This document shows positions 27,601 through 39,682 of a stretch of DNA of 64,000 nucleotides, one piece after another. The stretch covers positions 4,051,501-4,115,500 of the forward strand of contig OX392532.1 in assembly GCA_947623455.1 (NCBI GenBank). Reading direction: 5' to 3'. The notes under the pieces were generated by a model. That model saw only the letters and a list, made by a program, of their open reading frames with translations. It did no database searches and was not told the DNA's origin. This stretch comes from Mimachlamys varia (taxonomy: Eukaryota; Mollusca; Bivalvia; Pectinida; Pectinidae). The position numbers were made by a program, and so were the translations under genes. How positions within the stretch are numbered: the first letter of the stretch is position 1; each line of letters begins with the position of its first letter.

Positions 27601-30600
27601 TACGACAAATCCGGCTTAGAATAGGAGAATAATCTGAAAATTGTCGCTCTTTTTTCGGCAACTGATTGATCTTCTGATGACTCATCATCACTGTCGTCAT
27701 AATCGTCATCGTTATCGCCGTCACCTGACGTTGATTTTCTTCTAGAGGTTGTGGAAGATAAAAGTGGTTTTCGTTCGTCTGTATCGCTTTCGCCGTCGTT
27801 GATTCGAACGTTTTGAAAGATATCCCCGTCCAGCACCAGTGTGATTCTGCCTAGAGCACAGTAATGTATATGGAACAGTAGACAGCCAACTAAACACCAC
27901 GAAAACTGAACCCAGAACCACTTGTCGTATAATCTTACGGAATCATCGGATACCAGTAATAGCTTCACAAGGTCATATATTCCCAACATAAGGGGGAAAC
28001 AAATAGCGCCTTCTTCAAGCTTTTTAATCCGAGTGATGCTTTCTAAAGGATGGCGTATGACTGCAAGTGTGAGACCAAACAGAACACAAGCTCGAAGCAC
28101 ACCAAAGCACCATAATTCGAATGTAGATTCAAGGACGGAAAATTGAGCTGTTGCCGTTGAAAATCTGTCATATATCTGATTGCCATGTCCAAAAAGAACT
28201 GTGGCTGCAGTGGCGTCACAGAGTGCTGTCAGGGCGCACATCACGACAACTGGCGTTCGTCGTACCATTTTTCGTTGATTCTACAAAACATAAATGAGTT
28301 GTTGATAACATTGGTTCTGCAATAGAAACCCCCCAAAAAATAGTTTTAATATTTTAAAAGATTGCAAAACAAAACAAAAACAAGACAAAAAACCTCTCGA
28401 AAACAGTATGTTTACGTTTAGAATATTGTAAGATACAGTCGAGCAAAATGATGGATTAACTGAATTATTACTTGTTTGACACAAATTTAACAGTTGATGC
28501 ACACAAAACGGGTCACCAAAATATCTTGTATTCATCAACTGAAATGCAAGAGAGTAATTTACATTTTTGTTGTTGCATCAATAGAAAATAAAGATTGGTG
28601 TTCTTATCAACGAAATCTTAAAACATTGACACGTCATTACTAATTTGCGTGTCTAGTGTTATAGTGGATAAGGCCTTGAAAATAAGCAGCATGCAGTATC
28701 TTAGCTTCAAATGTGGAAATGAAATAGGCAGAATTTAGATATTTATTTTAAGACTTTGTATATACACGCATTTTTGTATACTGAATTCGTTTTTCAAAAC
28801 ATAATGAAACGAACTGGAAATTACGTTTAATACGTCTTTGATAGTATCTTGCATAAAAGACCTCTGTAGATAACAAGCAATGCATTACTGTCTACCCTAT
28901 GGCTAGACCCTTGTTATAACTTAACTGGTAACATAACACATAGAAGTGATCGAATTCAGTTTTAGTCATCATTTTTACAGCTAACTTTCCAGTAAATAAA
29001 TATGTCTATTTTTACTTCACTAGACTCCATAGTTTCTATGAGTTTGTAAAAGATGTTCAAATCGCTGAAAATTATAACAAATAAAAGTTTAAACTGAAAT
29101 TGCAAAAAAAGCAAACAATTAACATTTGCATGGAAGAACAAAGGGTTCCATTTTTTTCTCTACCAGATTGTCAACAATACCATCACGCCAAGTCAACCGG
29201 TCACGTACATGTAACGTCAGCATTGTATTACACTGATACTTCGAAAAATACAAAATGATGGGAGAAAAATAATTACCATCTAACTTGATATTGTGACAGA
29301 GACCTCTCCAACCCTTGGGTGGGGCAACCTAGAATATCACCTGTTGAGTTCGAAATTTCTCTGTCACATCCCCGGGGTTTGGGAAGATTCTATTACTCTA
29401 CCAATGGTTGAATTGGGTCATGAGGAAGATATGTTTAAACTGCCAGAAGAGTATCATAACCACGTCAGAATTTCAAGTCATCAAATGCTCGTCATAATAG
29501 TTAAAAACAGTCTAACATAGAATATATTTGGCTCCTCTGGGGACAGTGAGCAGATTTAAAGCTTTTACCTCGTCGACGTCATCAACGGACGGCCATAAGA
29601 TATATTTTCTGAATCATAATCGAATTGATAAAACGTGTACGCCGTGTAACAGAATCAGAAAACTTGAGATCTAAACATGCAACTTTTATCTTAATAAGTA
29701 CTATGTACAATAACAGTACTGTGTTTAATGGTGAGGTTAAATCGACTGCTGTACGTACTAATACAAGTGGACGAACAATACAGTTGTCATCGAATAAATC
29801 TGGACTGACAGACGTTCGATGTTGTTGTCAAACGTTTCTCGAAAGATAAACGTACGTACAGTTGTAAAAGGGGTAAATAGTATTGCTGATGACATCTTAT
29901 ATTGCAAGCTAAATACGTTTACATATGTACGTGCTCAATAGCAAATTGCAAAGATGACGTAACACACACATCTGCTGCACCTTTTTAAATTTAGTAATAG
30001 GTACAGTATGCCGAAAAATGAATCAAAACTGCACCATACAGCTGTTTCATTCTCCAAGGACTCTTCAGTGATGCCAAATGGTGGGAATCCAAAATGTCTA
30101 AAATAATTCAGAAGCAGAAAGTATTCCCTACCATTTACAGGTACATATACTATGCTTCAAAGAAACAGTATGAACGGAAACTGAGGGTTTGTATCCGGAG
30201 ACAGACATATTATAGCGTTAATAGTATTGATCTTTTCTGATACATATGCACTAAAAATATCAATTTGTGTATTTTGTAGGTGTGTTAAAACTGGTATCAA
30301 ACGGTGACTCTTTTGTATTCATACTTATTACAGAAAGCCTGGATGTTTGTAATGATTCTGCAACTACAAAGGTACTAGAAATAAATAGCAATGATATTGT
30401 AAATTTAAATATCTAACGGGGAACTATGAAAGGGTTTGGAAACTAAAGTAAGTAATTTACTCTCATGCCATGTAAAGTGAACCAAAGGTAAAGCTGTCCT
30501 AAACCCGTCATTTTATTGTTTAACTAAAGTTTGGGACATACATTTGTACGACAGCATATAATACGTAAGATATACTAACGATACATGGCAATACAAAACA

Positions 30601-30696
30601 TTTAACATGAAAATATCATGAGAACTGTGGCTTTTCCATTATCAAAATACCTACCTCTTCGTAGGTGATAAACTGGCACTCGGGGTTAAAGTACAT
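18613..30696 (-). CDS. ABCB9: TAP-like half ABC transporter (ABCB9/TAPL type), 12 exons
   Basis: Exons: 30655-30696, 27560-28280, 26950-27064, 25217-25347, 24684-24889, 24194-24391, 23944-24072, 23057-23245, 22163-22336, 20491-20686, 19102-19208, 18613-18822. All have GT-AG borders and matching phases (0,1,2,1,0,0,0,0,0,1,0), giving 805 residues. An N-terminal four-helix TMD0 (about 24-156) is followed by an acidic Asp/Ser linker (about 200-218), a six-helix core (about 237-530) and one nucleotide-binding domain. Walker A is GPSGSGKT (593-600), Q-loop Gln641, signature LSGGQ (699-703, split by an intron), Walker B ILLLDE with catalytic Glu724, D-loop SALD and H-loop His755. All key residues are present. 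By homology it forms a homodimer that uses ATP to move peptides from cytosol into lysosomes; TMD0 is the lysosomal targeting part in the known family. A TAP1/TAP2-like role is the alternative. The start in exon 1 follows an in-frame stop; Met19 in exon 2 is a possible second start. Confidence 0.93.
19836..20350 (-). repeat. 49-bp tandem array and right arm of the inverted repeat
   Basis: About nine copies of a 49-bp unit (gggcgtttgttgaatgactg, then aatgacgttatgttgagatg), with some units shortened, in the ABC intron between exons 10 and 11. It is followed by the sequence inverted relative to 12105-12290. The open frame across it only reflects the repeat. Confidence 0.85.
20804..22215 (-). repeat. 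65-bp array built from the exon 9 end and its splice donor
   Basis: About 21 copies of a 64-65-bp unit. Read on the minus strand each unit is the last ~57 bases of ABC exon 9 (from gtgttactggacggacatcc to acacacaaag) plus gtaaggaa, so every unit has an exon/intron boundary. GTAAGG donors recur every 64-65 bp from about 22163 down to about 20865; a last copy near 20803 has GTGAGA instead. The first copy is the genuine coding sequence; the others lie in the intron. Confidence 0.9.
25450..26790 (+). mobile_element. mariner-family DNA transposon in an ABC intron
   Basis: Inverted ends cgaggggtgctccataaata at the left and cgagggatgttccaaaaata at the right (reverse-complemented) are flanked by TA at 25450-25451 and 26789-26790, the expected mariner target duplication. 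The length of about 1.34 kb fits a full-length element. It is inserted antisense to the host gene between exons 3 and 4 and carries a broken transposase. Confidence 0.92.
25642..26726 (+). pseudogene. mariner transposase, inactivated
   Basis: The frame opens at 25642 but meets TAA at 25684. It shifts frame near 25880, within the linker after an N-terminal helix-turn-helix part ([11 protein letters not shown]). The catalytic part then runs from about 25929 to a premature TGA at 26607-26609, and the residual tail reads to TGA at 26724. The DD34D signature is recognisable: GDETW, HDNAPTH, and SPDLAPCDY, with 34 residues between the second and third Asp. WIPHLLT, the usual linker motif position, is also present. 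Two stops and one frameshift make it inactive; moderate decay suggests the insertion is not very recent. Confidence 0.9.
28281..30654. other. ABC gene first intron, no other gene seen
   Basis: This 2.4-kb intron separates the 14-codon first coding exon from the TMD0 exon. It contains one copy of a short dispersed repeat (29956-30055, shared with 33437-33535). No exon on either strand is supported. Confidence 0.5.
29956..30055 (+). repeat. Dispersed repeat family C, copy 1
   Basis: About 100 bp shared with 33437-33535: gtaacacacacat, ttttaaatttagta, gccgaaaaatgaat and catacagctg occur in the same order in both places. Two copies only in this window; class unknown. Confidence 0.55.
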
Positions 30697-31148
30697 CCGC
30701 GGCTAACAGTTTGTGAAACAAATCAAATTTGCCGAGACATCACTATTATGTCGACGATTTGTGACAGTAATATACATATTTGTGGGTGTCTGTAGCTGTG
30801 TTGACATGATAATGAGAAAAGCTCATTTGAATGTGTATCATAATAGTTAAGGATAGAAGTAGTGTGCATGTATATCCTATCGACAATGGATAGTATTAGA
30901 ATACACATTATTGTATTGTATAGCTCATATCGAATATTAGAGGAATTGAGGAAAACACAAAAAAGCTCCAAAATGCTCCACATTGCATTAGATACGAAGT
31001 TCCAAAGGGCCATAACTCTAGTTAATATTGTCGAATGAAACTGTCATTCAGGAAAACACAACTTCATGTTATGACGATTAAGCCAAGCACGTTTGAAAGA
31101 TATCGATTGAAAACTGGCATTAATGGGTTTTGAAAATCTCAAAAGATC

Positions 31149-31960
31149 TTCTGATCACTCCCTTCTCAAAGCATTTGATTTTTCCACCCTGTACACTATC
31201 ATACAATATACCAATCTGATAGAACGTCTTCGGTCTGTCATTATGAGAGTTTTTTCAAGAAAGGTGAACGATGATACCACTACATGGTTGTGATCTACAT
31301 GTATCTTGGAGCATACTTTGTGAATAACACAACAAAAGCTAGATTGAAATATACCGAGGAAGATATAGTACGAATGATTGAATTCCTGGTTGACAATATA
31401 TTTGTTGAGTTCGGGGGAAATATTTTCCAACAGATTGTTGGCATTCCAATGGGAACTACATACAAATGTATATGTAACTGTGCCTTACTTTTGGCCGACT
31501 TGTTTTTTTGTTTTCATTCGAGGCTGAATTTGTCGAAGGGCTTATCACGACGGGTAACAAAAACTTTGCCAAATCTTTCAATTTCACTTTGAGGTATATC
31601 GAAGATGCGTTTTCTATGAACAACAAGATGTTTGCTGACCTAGTAGATCGTATATACCCTACTGAACTTGAGATTAAAGACTCTCTAACATCAGCTTCTT
31701 ACTTAAACTAGGACCAACACGGGCAACTAACTACTAAGCTGTATGATAAACGTTTGTCCTATCTTGAACTTTCCCTTTCTTGATAATAACATCCCTGCTT
31801 TTCCATCCTATGCATGTCGCTGCTGATTCGTTATTCTAGGGCTTGCTCTGAATATAGAGATTTTCTTGATACATGTCAACTGCTGACGAACAAAACGGAA
31901 CAGGGATTCAAGAGATGCAGGTTGATGAAGAATATGGGCAAGTTTAAATGTATGGTTGCC
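31149..31960 (+). pseudogene. Reverse transcriptase remnant of a retroelement
   Basis: Fragments in three frames read as a single reverse transcriptase when taken in order: a palm-like start (FDFSTLYT), YTEEDIVRMIEFLVDNIFVEF, GIPMGT, LLADLF, then EAEFVEGLITTGNKN, RYIED, DRIYPTELEIKD and LIRYSRACSEYRDF. The pattern resembles polymerases seen in animal Penelope-like or related elements; that family call is tentative. At least three frameshifts or small insertions and several stops break it. The catalytic YxDD box reads YIED, a change at the first metal-binding Asp. The element is dead. It abuts a copy of dispersed repeat family A. Confidence 0.7.
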
Positions 31961-32215
31961 ATCTTGATCTCAAGAATTATTCTGTATCTTTGTGTGAAAT
32001 TTGAGGATTAATACTTACCTGGATGTGACCATGATTTATATGGCGGGTGTTGTCGATGAAGCAGAAGACGCTTGCTCTTCTGGAACACCTGGTCTTATTC
32101 TCTTGTACTTTAACGAAGGTCTCCATGAAAATATTTCCTTTGTACCTTTTTTTCTGAACTCAAAATCTATTAAACTAGCGGCAAAATATGAACTAAGGAA
32201 AGATCTACCAATGAT
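31935..32215 (-). repeat. Dispersed repeat family A, with an internal inversion
   Basis: Starts as a reverse-oriented copy (gttgccatcttg, then gtcgatgaagcagaagacgc and tcttctggaacacctggtct). At about 32155 it switches orientation to gaactcaaaatctattaaac and ggcaaaatatgaactaagga. The tail of the family is therefore flipped relative to its body. Confidence 0.6.
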
Positions 32216-32225
32216 AGATTGGTAG

Positions 32226-33540
32226 GAATGAAGAGGTTGTTCCCATGTATCACTGGTTCTAACGAAGGGTTAAGCACACACAAGAACAGCAATGGCAGCT
32301 GACACAGGCTTATTCTGTCTTGATATAATATTGACGAGTTTCCAGTTATTCTGCCATCCTTAACTGGGTCTGCATCTGTTACTAGTATCGATATTGTCAT
32401 TTGAATTGCCTTTTTGGCATTTCGCAATTAACTATTAAGATAAGCTGCATTAACCAGTCTTTTGCAGACAACAAATAGTTATCCAAGGATCAAGTCTGAT
32501 CTGCTTTACCTGTGGAGACGGCTGTATTGGGACACTCCCATTTAAAGATTTAAGACTTGATCGTTATTGTACTGGTCTTGTACATGGCAAAATATTAAGT
32601 ACATTGTATCTGTCCACCTTGTAATGTTACGACATACATATTTACATACGACAAGATGTACAAAAGGGCCTGAATTGTTCAACTGGCATCAACCTCACAA
32701 TTGTAATCAAAGCAAACTGCATTTTAAATACCAATATTTGTTTCAAAACACCCTAAATATCCACACCATGGACCTTTTTTAACTGTTTATTCAGTAGCAG
32801 ATGTTAAAATGTATAACATAGTTGACCACTATGACCATGAAAATTAACCGAGGCCATTGCAGCAGCGGTTTAAATCATTTAAATAGGCCGGATTGCGGAC
32901 TTGTTTGGAAGTTGTTTAAACGATTTAAACCGAGTTAAACTCTGCGACCTGAATATACAATGAAAGTCAATGTCGTTGGGGTGTTTAAACGATTTAAACC
33001 GAGTTGAACTCTGTGACCTGAAATAGCAATGGAAGTCAACGTTATTGCTATAACAGCTTGATAGTATTGGCCGAACACATTACCCAAAATAAATTTGGTA
33101 GTCCTACCTCCAAGTATGTTACAGACGTTATGTCAGTACCCAAAACCTTTTTATCACTGTGAAAAAGCTGCTTAAATCCTGCAAGATATTTTACTTCAAT
33201 GACCATTTAAACTTGCTACAGGCCAAATATCAGTACCCTTGGCCTTGGTGATTATTGAGAAGAGGTTGTGTGAAGATTTCACAAACTTCCATAGCCCTTC
33301 ATTTCATGGTCATGGTCATTGTGTGCCTTCGGTTATTGAGAAGAATTTATTCAGTAAAATGTTAACACTGGAAGGATCCAACACAACAGCATAATTAGCT
33401 CCAATTACAGCTAAAAACCTCCTTAAGGATGATACCGTAACACACACATGCTTCACCTTTTAAATTTAGTATAGATAGTTTGCTGAAAAAAATGAATTTA
33501 AACGCATCATACAGCTGCTCCTCAGTGAAGCTAGGTGCCA
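32226..33540. other. Non-coding stretch with a short direct duplication
   Basis: Two copies of a ~67-bp unit lie at about 32925-33060: gtttaaacgatttaaaccga followed by actctg(c/t)gacctgaa, each unit beginning with a near-palindromic gtttaaacgatttaaac. The family C repeat copy is at 33437-33535. No exon was recognised. Confidence 0.5.
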
Positions 33541-33544
33541 AAAG

Positions 33545-33641
33545 TGTATAAAAATATAAACTTTATTTTATCCAACTTATATTATTCACTTTTGTTGGCT
33601 CGGATGTTAGCGCGCGAGGGGTCTTATTGTGGGAGGAAACC
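33545..33641 (-). mobile_element. SINE fragment, 3' half
   Basis: Reverse-oriented partial copy of the SINE at 44578-44845. The shared parts are ggtttcctcccacaataaga, cccctcgcgcgc and the A/T-rich tail ending in aataaagtttatat. The tRNA-like head is missing. Confidence 0.65.
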
Positions 33642-35807
33642 AAATATAGTATATATAAAAGATTATGATTCCTATGACAACAGGAAATTTGCTCACTTGA
33701 GTTTTTGGCCAAGGTGACTCCTTGGATGGTTTGAAAAGGAAATCTATTATCAAATTTTGCAGCACTGTATTTCTGAAATGAGTATCATAAAAACAAATAG
33801 CAACAATAATAGCTTGTGTTCATGAAGCTTTATTTATTGCACTTTCAAAATTGCACAGGTAATTGCACAGGTAATGTCATTTAGCTCCAAGTTGGTGAGA
33901 TTCAAATTAGATCAGTTCATGTATAAGAAATTAGTCCCAGAAACATGTACAATACCGGTACTTTAATATTAAATATGTGTGTTTAAAAAATTAACAACAA
34001 AATATCATTATTTCTCAAACACTGAACAGACACCATCAATGAAACTTTCTCACTAAAGTTTAATATAACTACTTTGTCATATGATCATCTAACATCATCA
34101 ATATTGGTGTAGCACAAGGTGACTCTTGTTACATGTATTTTCATATTGTAGTTTAAACATCTAGCAAGGAAGAGCTTTCAAGTAGCTCTTAAACATAAAC
34201 CTTGTAAAAGCTGTTATCAAAAAAACATTGTGTAAAAAAACAAGTACTTGACAGTGTAGCTTTTTTCTGTATTAGCAGACATATGCCATTTTTATTCATT
34301 ATTTATTTCTTTCTTCTATTCTGCGCCTATGATAAGTCTAGAAATAAATTGGAATAGCCATGCTATTTTAGAATAAGGTGAACTGGGATATGATAAGTTG
34401 ATAGAAAAGTCCTCTTCAGTAATGATGGGTAGTAGTCAGATGTAGATAAAATAATAATTAATTATCTGTTAAAGAGATTAAGACAAATGGTGATCTGCTA
34501 TACTGAGTGAGAAGCTGATTGCTTCGATATAAATGTACAGTGCCACCAGATGGAAAAATATGCATACTGAGGCAATAAATTACACACACTTACAATGTAT
34601 CTTACAGATCTTAGGGCGAGAATTTCGCAAAAGTGAGGCTTGTCAAGAAACGTGTCCGTCCATTCTAATAAGACTATAGAAAGTCACTTTTCAACTTACC
34701 AAGGAAAATGATACCCAACTTTACAAACAACTGGCTTACTGATATCTAAAGACAACGAGACACACTGTTAAGAGTTAATTCACAAAGCATTTGGAAAAAT
34801 TGCACAATGACATCCTGACCTCTTTTTCGAATACAAATAAGGGCGAGAGATTTCATATGAAACATACTTCAAAAATAATTTTATCATCATAAATATTTTA
34901 CCCTTTCTTAATATCTAGTTGTAGTTTTATCTATTTGTAGTTTTTAGTATTGTCTTTCTTTTATATCTCTGTCAACAATAAGTATGGGACCTCCAACAGT
35001 TATCTCCCTTCCTTGCCAAAATAACTTAAATTAAAAAAAAATTTAAAAGCTTCCAAGACAAGAAAACAAAATTCATTTGGAACTTTTAAGATATACGTAA
35101 AAAAAACTGCTTTCGGACAATGCCTGTTTTTGTAGTGTTAGTAAAACAGAGGAAAAGCATAAACCAAAAATTAACTAGAAATTGTTGGCTAACAATTTGA
35201 TGGGCTTTTCACCTATAATCTATATCATTTCTGTTGGATTTGGAATCAACTTTAAAATTGCACACTTTTGTCGGGACTATCTCAGGATCAATTAATTTAA
35301 AATTTGATGGGATGAACAGATTCTTAAAATGGTAAGTATGAGTATTGAACTGCGTTAAGTTTGCATTCAAAGGTAATATGAATGCCCGCTGAAAGCTGTT
35401 CAATGCAAAATTAAGTGTAAGCATTTGAAAAGCTTTTCAAAGTCGTTAAAAAGGTTTTGTTAAGCCAATAATACCACTACATTTCCTCAGTTTAAGCCCT
35501 AATTACGGTTCGTTTAAAGCGCACAAAATGATCAGATAGTGATATATATATTTGCTGAGAAATGTATGTCCCAATTATCAAATGTTAACAGATTTTCAGT
35601 ATCTTGCGGTCGTAAAAGCACTTGTCCCGACAATGGGAAAATCTCTCCTCCAGTTTCATATGTTCCGACAATCAAATGAGATTTGTTTAAACATGTCCCG
35701 ATAATCAAATGAGATATTTCTGCTACGATGTCTCGATAATAACGTGTATAGATGTATTACAACGAAAAAAAGAAGAAATTAAAAAAAAAAAAAATGCTGC
35801 TGAGTGT

Positions 35808-35885
35808 TCCGCCCAGGAATCGAACCCGGGTCTCTATCGTAATGAACTATAGCCTTACCATTTGAGCCAGAGCGGCTAGTTGTAA
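35808..35885 (-). mobile_element. tRNA-like SINE head or tRNA relic
   Basis: On the minus strand tggctcaaatggt resembles box A and gggttcgattcc is a strong box B with a plausible 5-bp T stem. The acceptor stem does not pair and the other side runs into poly(T). Best read as a SINE head inserted in the larger element. Confidence 0.5.
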
Positions 35886-36844
35886 TGCGCATCCGTTAAT
35901 TCACTAAGAAAGACCGTATTTTACACTATTAAGGACTCGCACAACTAAATGAGCCAATCACGGCGTGTTTCATACGTTTGTAGTCCCCTAATGAAAATTT
36001 GTTCCGGCTAAGTACAGTGATTCTGAGTAATTTAAATAGGTAATTGTTGACATATTCTGCATTGAATGAAATCTATAGATATTTAACTTTACCAAAATGT
36101 ATACTTTTGGTAGATTTTGATATGTGATTGCGGATTGATATGGGGTCAAATGTCAGAGGATGTTTCCGTCCCATTTCACTGGTTTGACATGTAAATTTCC
36201 AGTTGTCCGAAGCAGACGCCTGTAGCGAGCTAATATGCCAGTAAACTCCTCATAAAATGCCCCTTGAAGCCCTTGTCATGTACGCATGGAAGTTAATGCT
36301 GCTTCTCATTCTGTCGCTCATTAGTGTATTCAAAAAAAGATACAGTGTTGCAAGTTATACATTCCGATGACGTCACAATGTTTACAGTGACCCGCGGGTA
36401 GGTTTGTACTGGCTGACATGTAGACTTATTTTGTTCTTTTTTTTTAAACGTTTGCGATGACTTTGTTATGTTTAGATTGATGAGATAATATAGTATAATA
36501 TCAAACAATACCAGATATGAATTTAGTTTCATGAAATACAATAAGTTTCGCGTTAGCCATCAACTTTCATTCTATCGGTCCAGCTGTGATCGGCCGTCGT
36601 AGCAACGATAGGCCTAAAGATCATATTGCACTGTACAATATAAAACTGTATAAAAAGTTACCAACTAAATGTACGAATATCCTTAGACGTACAATAAGAT
36701 CTGCTTTATCTATGAAAACTATCTACATACAATTAGTAACCGGAATAACAGTCGATCGGGATGTGTGTATATGCAACTTTTTATTTACTGTTGCCAAGGA
36801 GTATAAAGAAAACACAGGAGAGTTCCAAAATTACGGTTTTTTAT

Positions 36845-39190
36845 ATAGATTATATAGGGGAAAATGCAAAACGGCGTAATACCTTAACCGGAAGTGGTAT
36901 CAAGACACCGAAGGTATCAATATCATCGGAATGATATACTCTATTGATCAGTATAAAAAGTTTTAAAAAATAATGAAAAATGAAAAATTTCTAAAAATAG
37001 GTTAACTTTGACCTCTGCTGCGCTGTTTTACGAGACATATTTTGTAATAACTTATAGAACAAGAAATATTTCCCCAGATGCAATCTACAATAATATACCT
37101 TTAAAACATCTGGACATTAAACGGTTATTGAGATATAGCCATTTTAACCTTTTTAAAGTATGACGTCATAGCGGCCATCTTGGATTTTGAATCAATTTAA
37201 AAATATCAAACTTTAGTCGGGACTATCCCACGATCATTTTTGACAAGTTTGAGCTGAATCCCACTGTTGGAATTTGAGAAGAAGTTTAAAATGTAAAACG
37301 ATTCTTAACATAGAATATATAGGGAAATGTTCTCAATAGCGTAATACCTTAACCGGAAGTGCTATCAAGACACCGAAGGTATCAATATCATCGGAATGTC
37401 ATACTCTATTGATCTGAAGAAAAAGTTTTCACAAATAATGAAAAATGAAAAATTTCTAAAAATAGATTAACTTTGACCTCTGCCCCGCTTTTTTACGAGA
37501 CATATTTTGTTATAACTTATAGAAGAAAAAAGTTGTCCCCAGATGTATTCTACAATAATATACCTTTGAAACATCTGAACATTAAACAGTTATTGAGATA
37601 TAGCCATTTAAACATTTTAAAGTATGACGTCATAGCGGCCATCTTGGATTTTGAATCAATTTAAAAATATCAAACTTTAGTCGGGACTATCCCACAATCA
37701 TTTTTGACAAGTTTGAGCTGAATCCCACTGGTGGAATTTGAGAAGAAGTTTAAAATGTGAAACGGTTTTTTATATAGATTATATAGGGGAAAAATCAACA
37801 TGGCGTAATTCCTAAACCGGAAGTGCTATCAAGACACCGAAGGTATCAATATCATCGGAATGTCATACTCTATTGATCTGTAGAAAAAGTTTTCACAAAT
37901 AATGAAAAATGAAAAATTTCTAAAAATAGATTAACTTTGACCTCTGCCCCGCTTTTTTGCGAGACATATTTTGTTATAACTTATAGAAAAAAAAAGTTGT
38001 CCCCAGATGTAATCTACAATAATATACCTTTGAAACATCTGAACATTAAACGGTTTTTGAGATATAGCCATTTTAACATTTTAAAGTATGACGTCATAGC
38101 GGCCATCTTGGATTTTGAATCAATTTAAAAATATCAAACTTTAGTCGGGACTATCCCACGATCATTTTAGACAAGTTTGAGCTGAATCCCACTGTTGGAA
38201 TTTGAGAAGAAGTTTAAAATGTAAAACGATTCTTAACATAGAATATATAGGGAAATGTTCACAATGGCGTAATACCTTAACCGGAAGTGCTATCAAGACA
38301 CCAAAAGTATCAATATCATCGGAATGTCATACTCTTTTGATCTGAAGAAAAAGTTTTCACAAATAATGAAAAATAAAAAATTTCTAAAAATAGATTAACT
38401 TTGACCTCTGCCCCGCTTTTTTACGAGACATATTTTGTTATAACTTATAGAAAAAAAAAGTTGTCCCCAGATGTATTCTACAATAATATACCTTTGAAAC
38501 ATCTGAACATTAAACGGTTATTGAGATATAGCCATTTTAACATTTTAAAGTATGACGTCATAGCGGCCATCTTGGATTTTGAATCAATTTAAAAATATCA
38601 AACTTTAGTCGGGACTATCCCACAATCATTTTTGACAAGTTTGAGCTGAATCCCACTAGTGGAATTTGAGAAGAAGTTTAAAATGTGAAATGGTTTTTTA
38701 TATAGAATATATAGGGAAATTTTTTAAATGGCGTTTTACCTTAACCGGAAGTGCTATCAAGACACCGAAAGTATCAATATCATCGGAATGTCATACTCTA
38801 TTGATCTGTAGAAAAAGTTTTCACAAATAATGAAAAATGAAAAATTTCTAAAAATAGATTAACTTTGACCTCTGCCCCGCTTTTTTAAGGGGCATATTTT
38901 GTAATAACTTATAGAAGAAAAAAGTTGTCCCCAGATGTATTCTACAATAATATACCTTTGAAACATCTGAACATTAAACGGTTATTGAGATATAGCCATT
39001 TTAACATTTTAAAGTATGACGTCATAGCGGCCATCTTGGATTTTGAATCAATTTTAAAATATCAAACTTTAGTCGGGACTATCCCACAATCATTTTTGAC
39101 AAGTTTGAGCTGAATCCCATCAGTGGAATTTGAGAAGAAGTTTAAAATGTGAAACGGTTTTTTATATAGATTATATAGGGGAAAATTACA
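36845..39190 (+). repeat. 464-bp tandem core repeats, 5 copies
   Basis: Units repeat at 464-bp spacing; ttaactttgacctctgcccc recurs near 37469, 37933, 38397 and 38861. The first copy (36845-37308) is more diverged, and a degenerate extra copy follows at about 39340-39540, sharing tatgacgtcat and gcggccatcttggatttt. Identical short open frames of about 63 codons in successive copies come from the repeat itself. Confidence 0.9.
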
Positions 39191-39641
39191 TATGGCGTAT
39201 ACCGGAAACCACATGTGTTACATAAAAACTAAACACATCAAATTCATCAGAATGACATTGTGTATAGATTGGTCAAAACAAATTTCAAAAAAAATTAAAA
39301 TTAAAAAAAAAAAAAAAAAAAAAAAATTTTTTTATTTTTGACCCAATGGCGAACTTTTTTATTTCAACTCCAAAGTACCTAAATGTGTGACAAAAAAAGT
39401 TAGATATGGCTTATGTCTACAATAATATCATTACAGAAACTCTGAACAGCCAACGGTCATTGAAATATGGCTATTTTAAAGTTTTTAACTTATGACGTCA
39501 TGGCGGCCATCTTGGATTTTGGACCTACTTCGTTATGTTGCTGTCACCCCTTTGACTCATGGCATATACAATGGGCTTAACCGATTTGGCATACCTCTTA
39601 CCATTTTTGCATAATAGTGTGCCAAAAATGAAATGCAGAAG

Positions 39642-39643
39642 AA

Positions 39644-39680
<37 letters not shown>

Positions 39681-39682
39681 CA
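39642..39682 (+). repeat. (AAT)n microsatellite
   Basis: About a dozen perfect aat triplets directly inside the 3' hairpin of the Helentron-like element. A pure A run of about 24 bases also lies at 39303-39326. Confidence 0.9.

Noticed and set aside
32001..32225. 74-codon frame, and similar frames at 52230 and 59107
   Set aside because: All three are the same part of dispersed repeat family A, and the frame is not kept in the other copies.
35808..35885. Functional tRNA gene
   Set aside because: Boxes A and B are good, but the acceptor stem does not pair.
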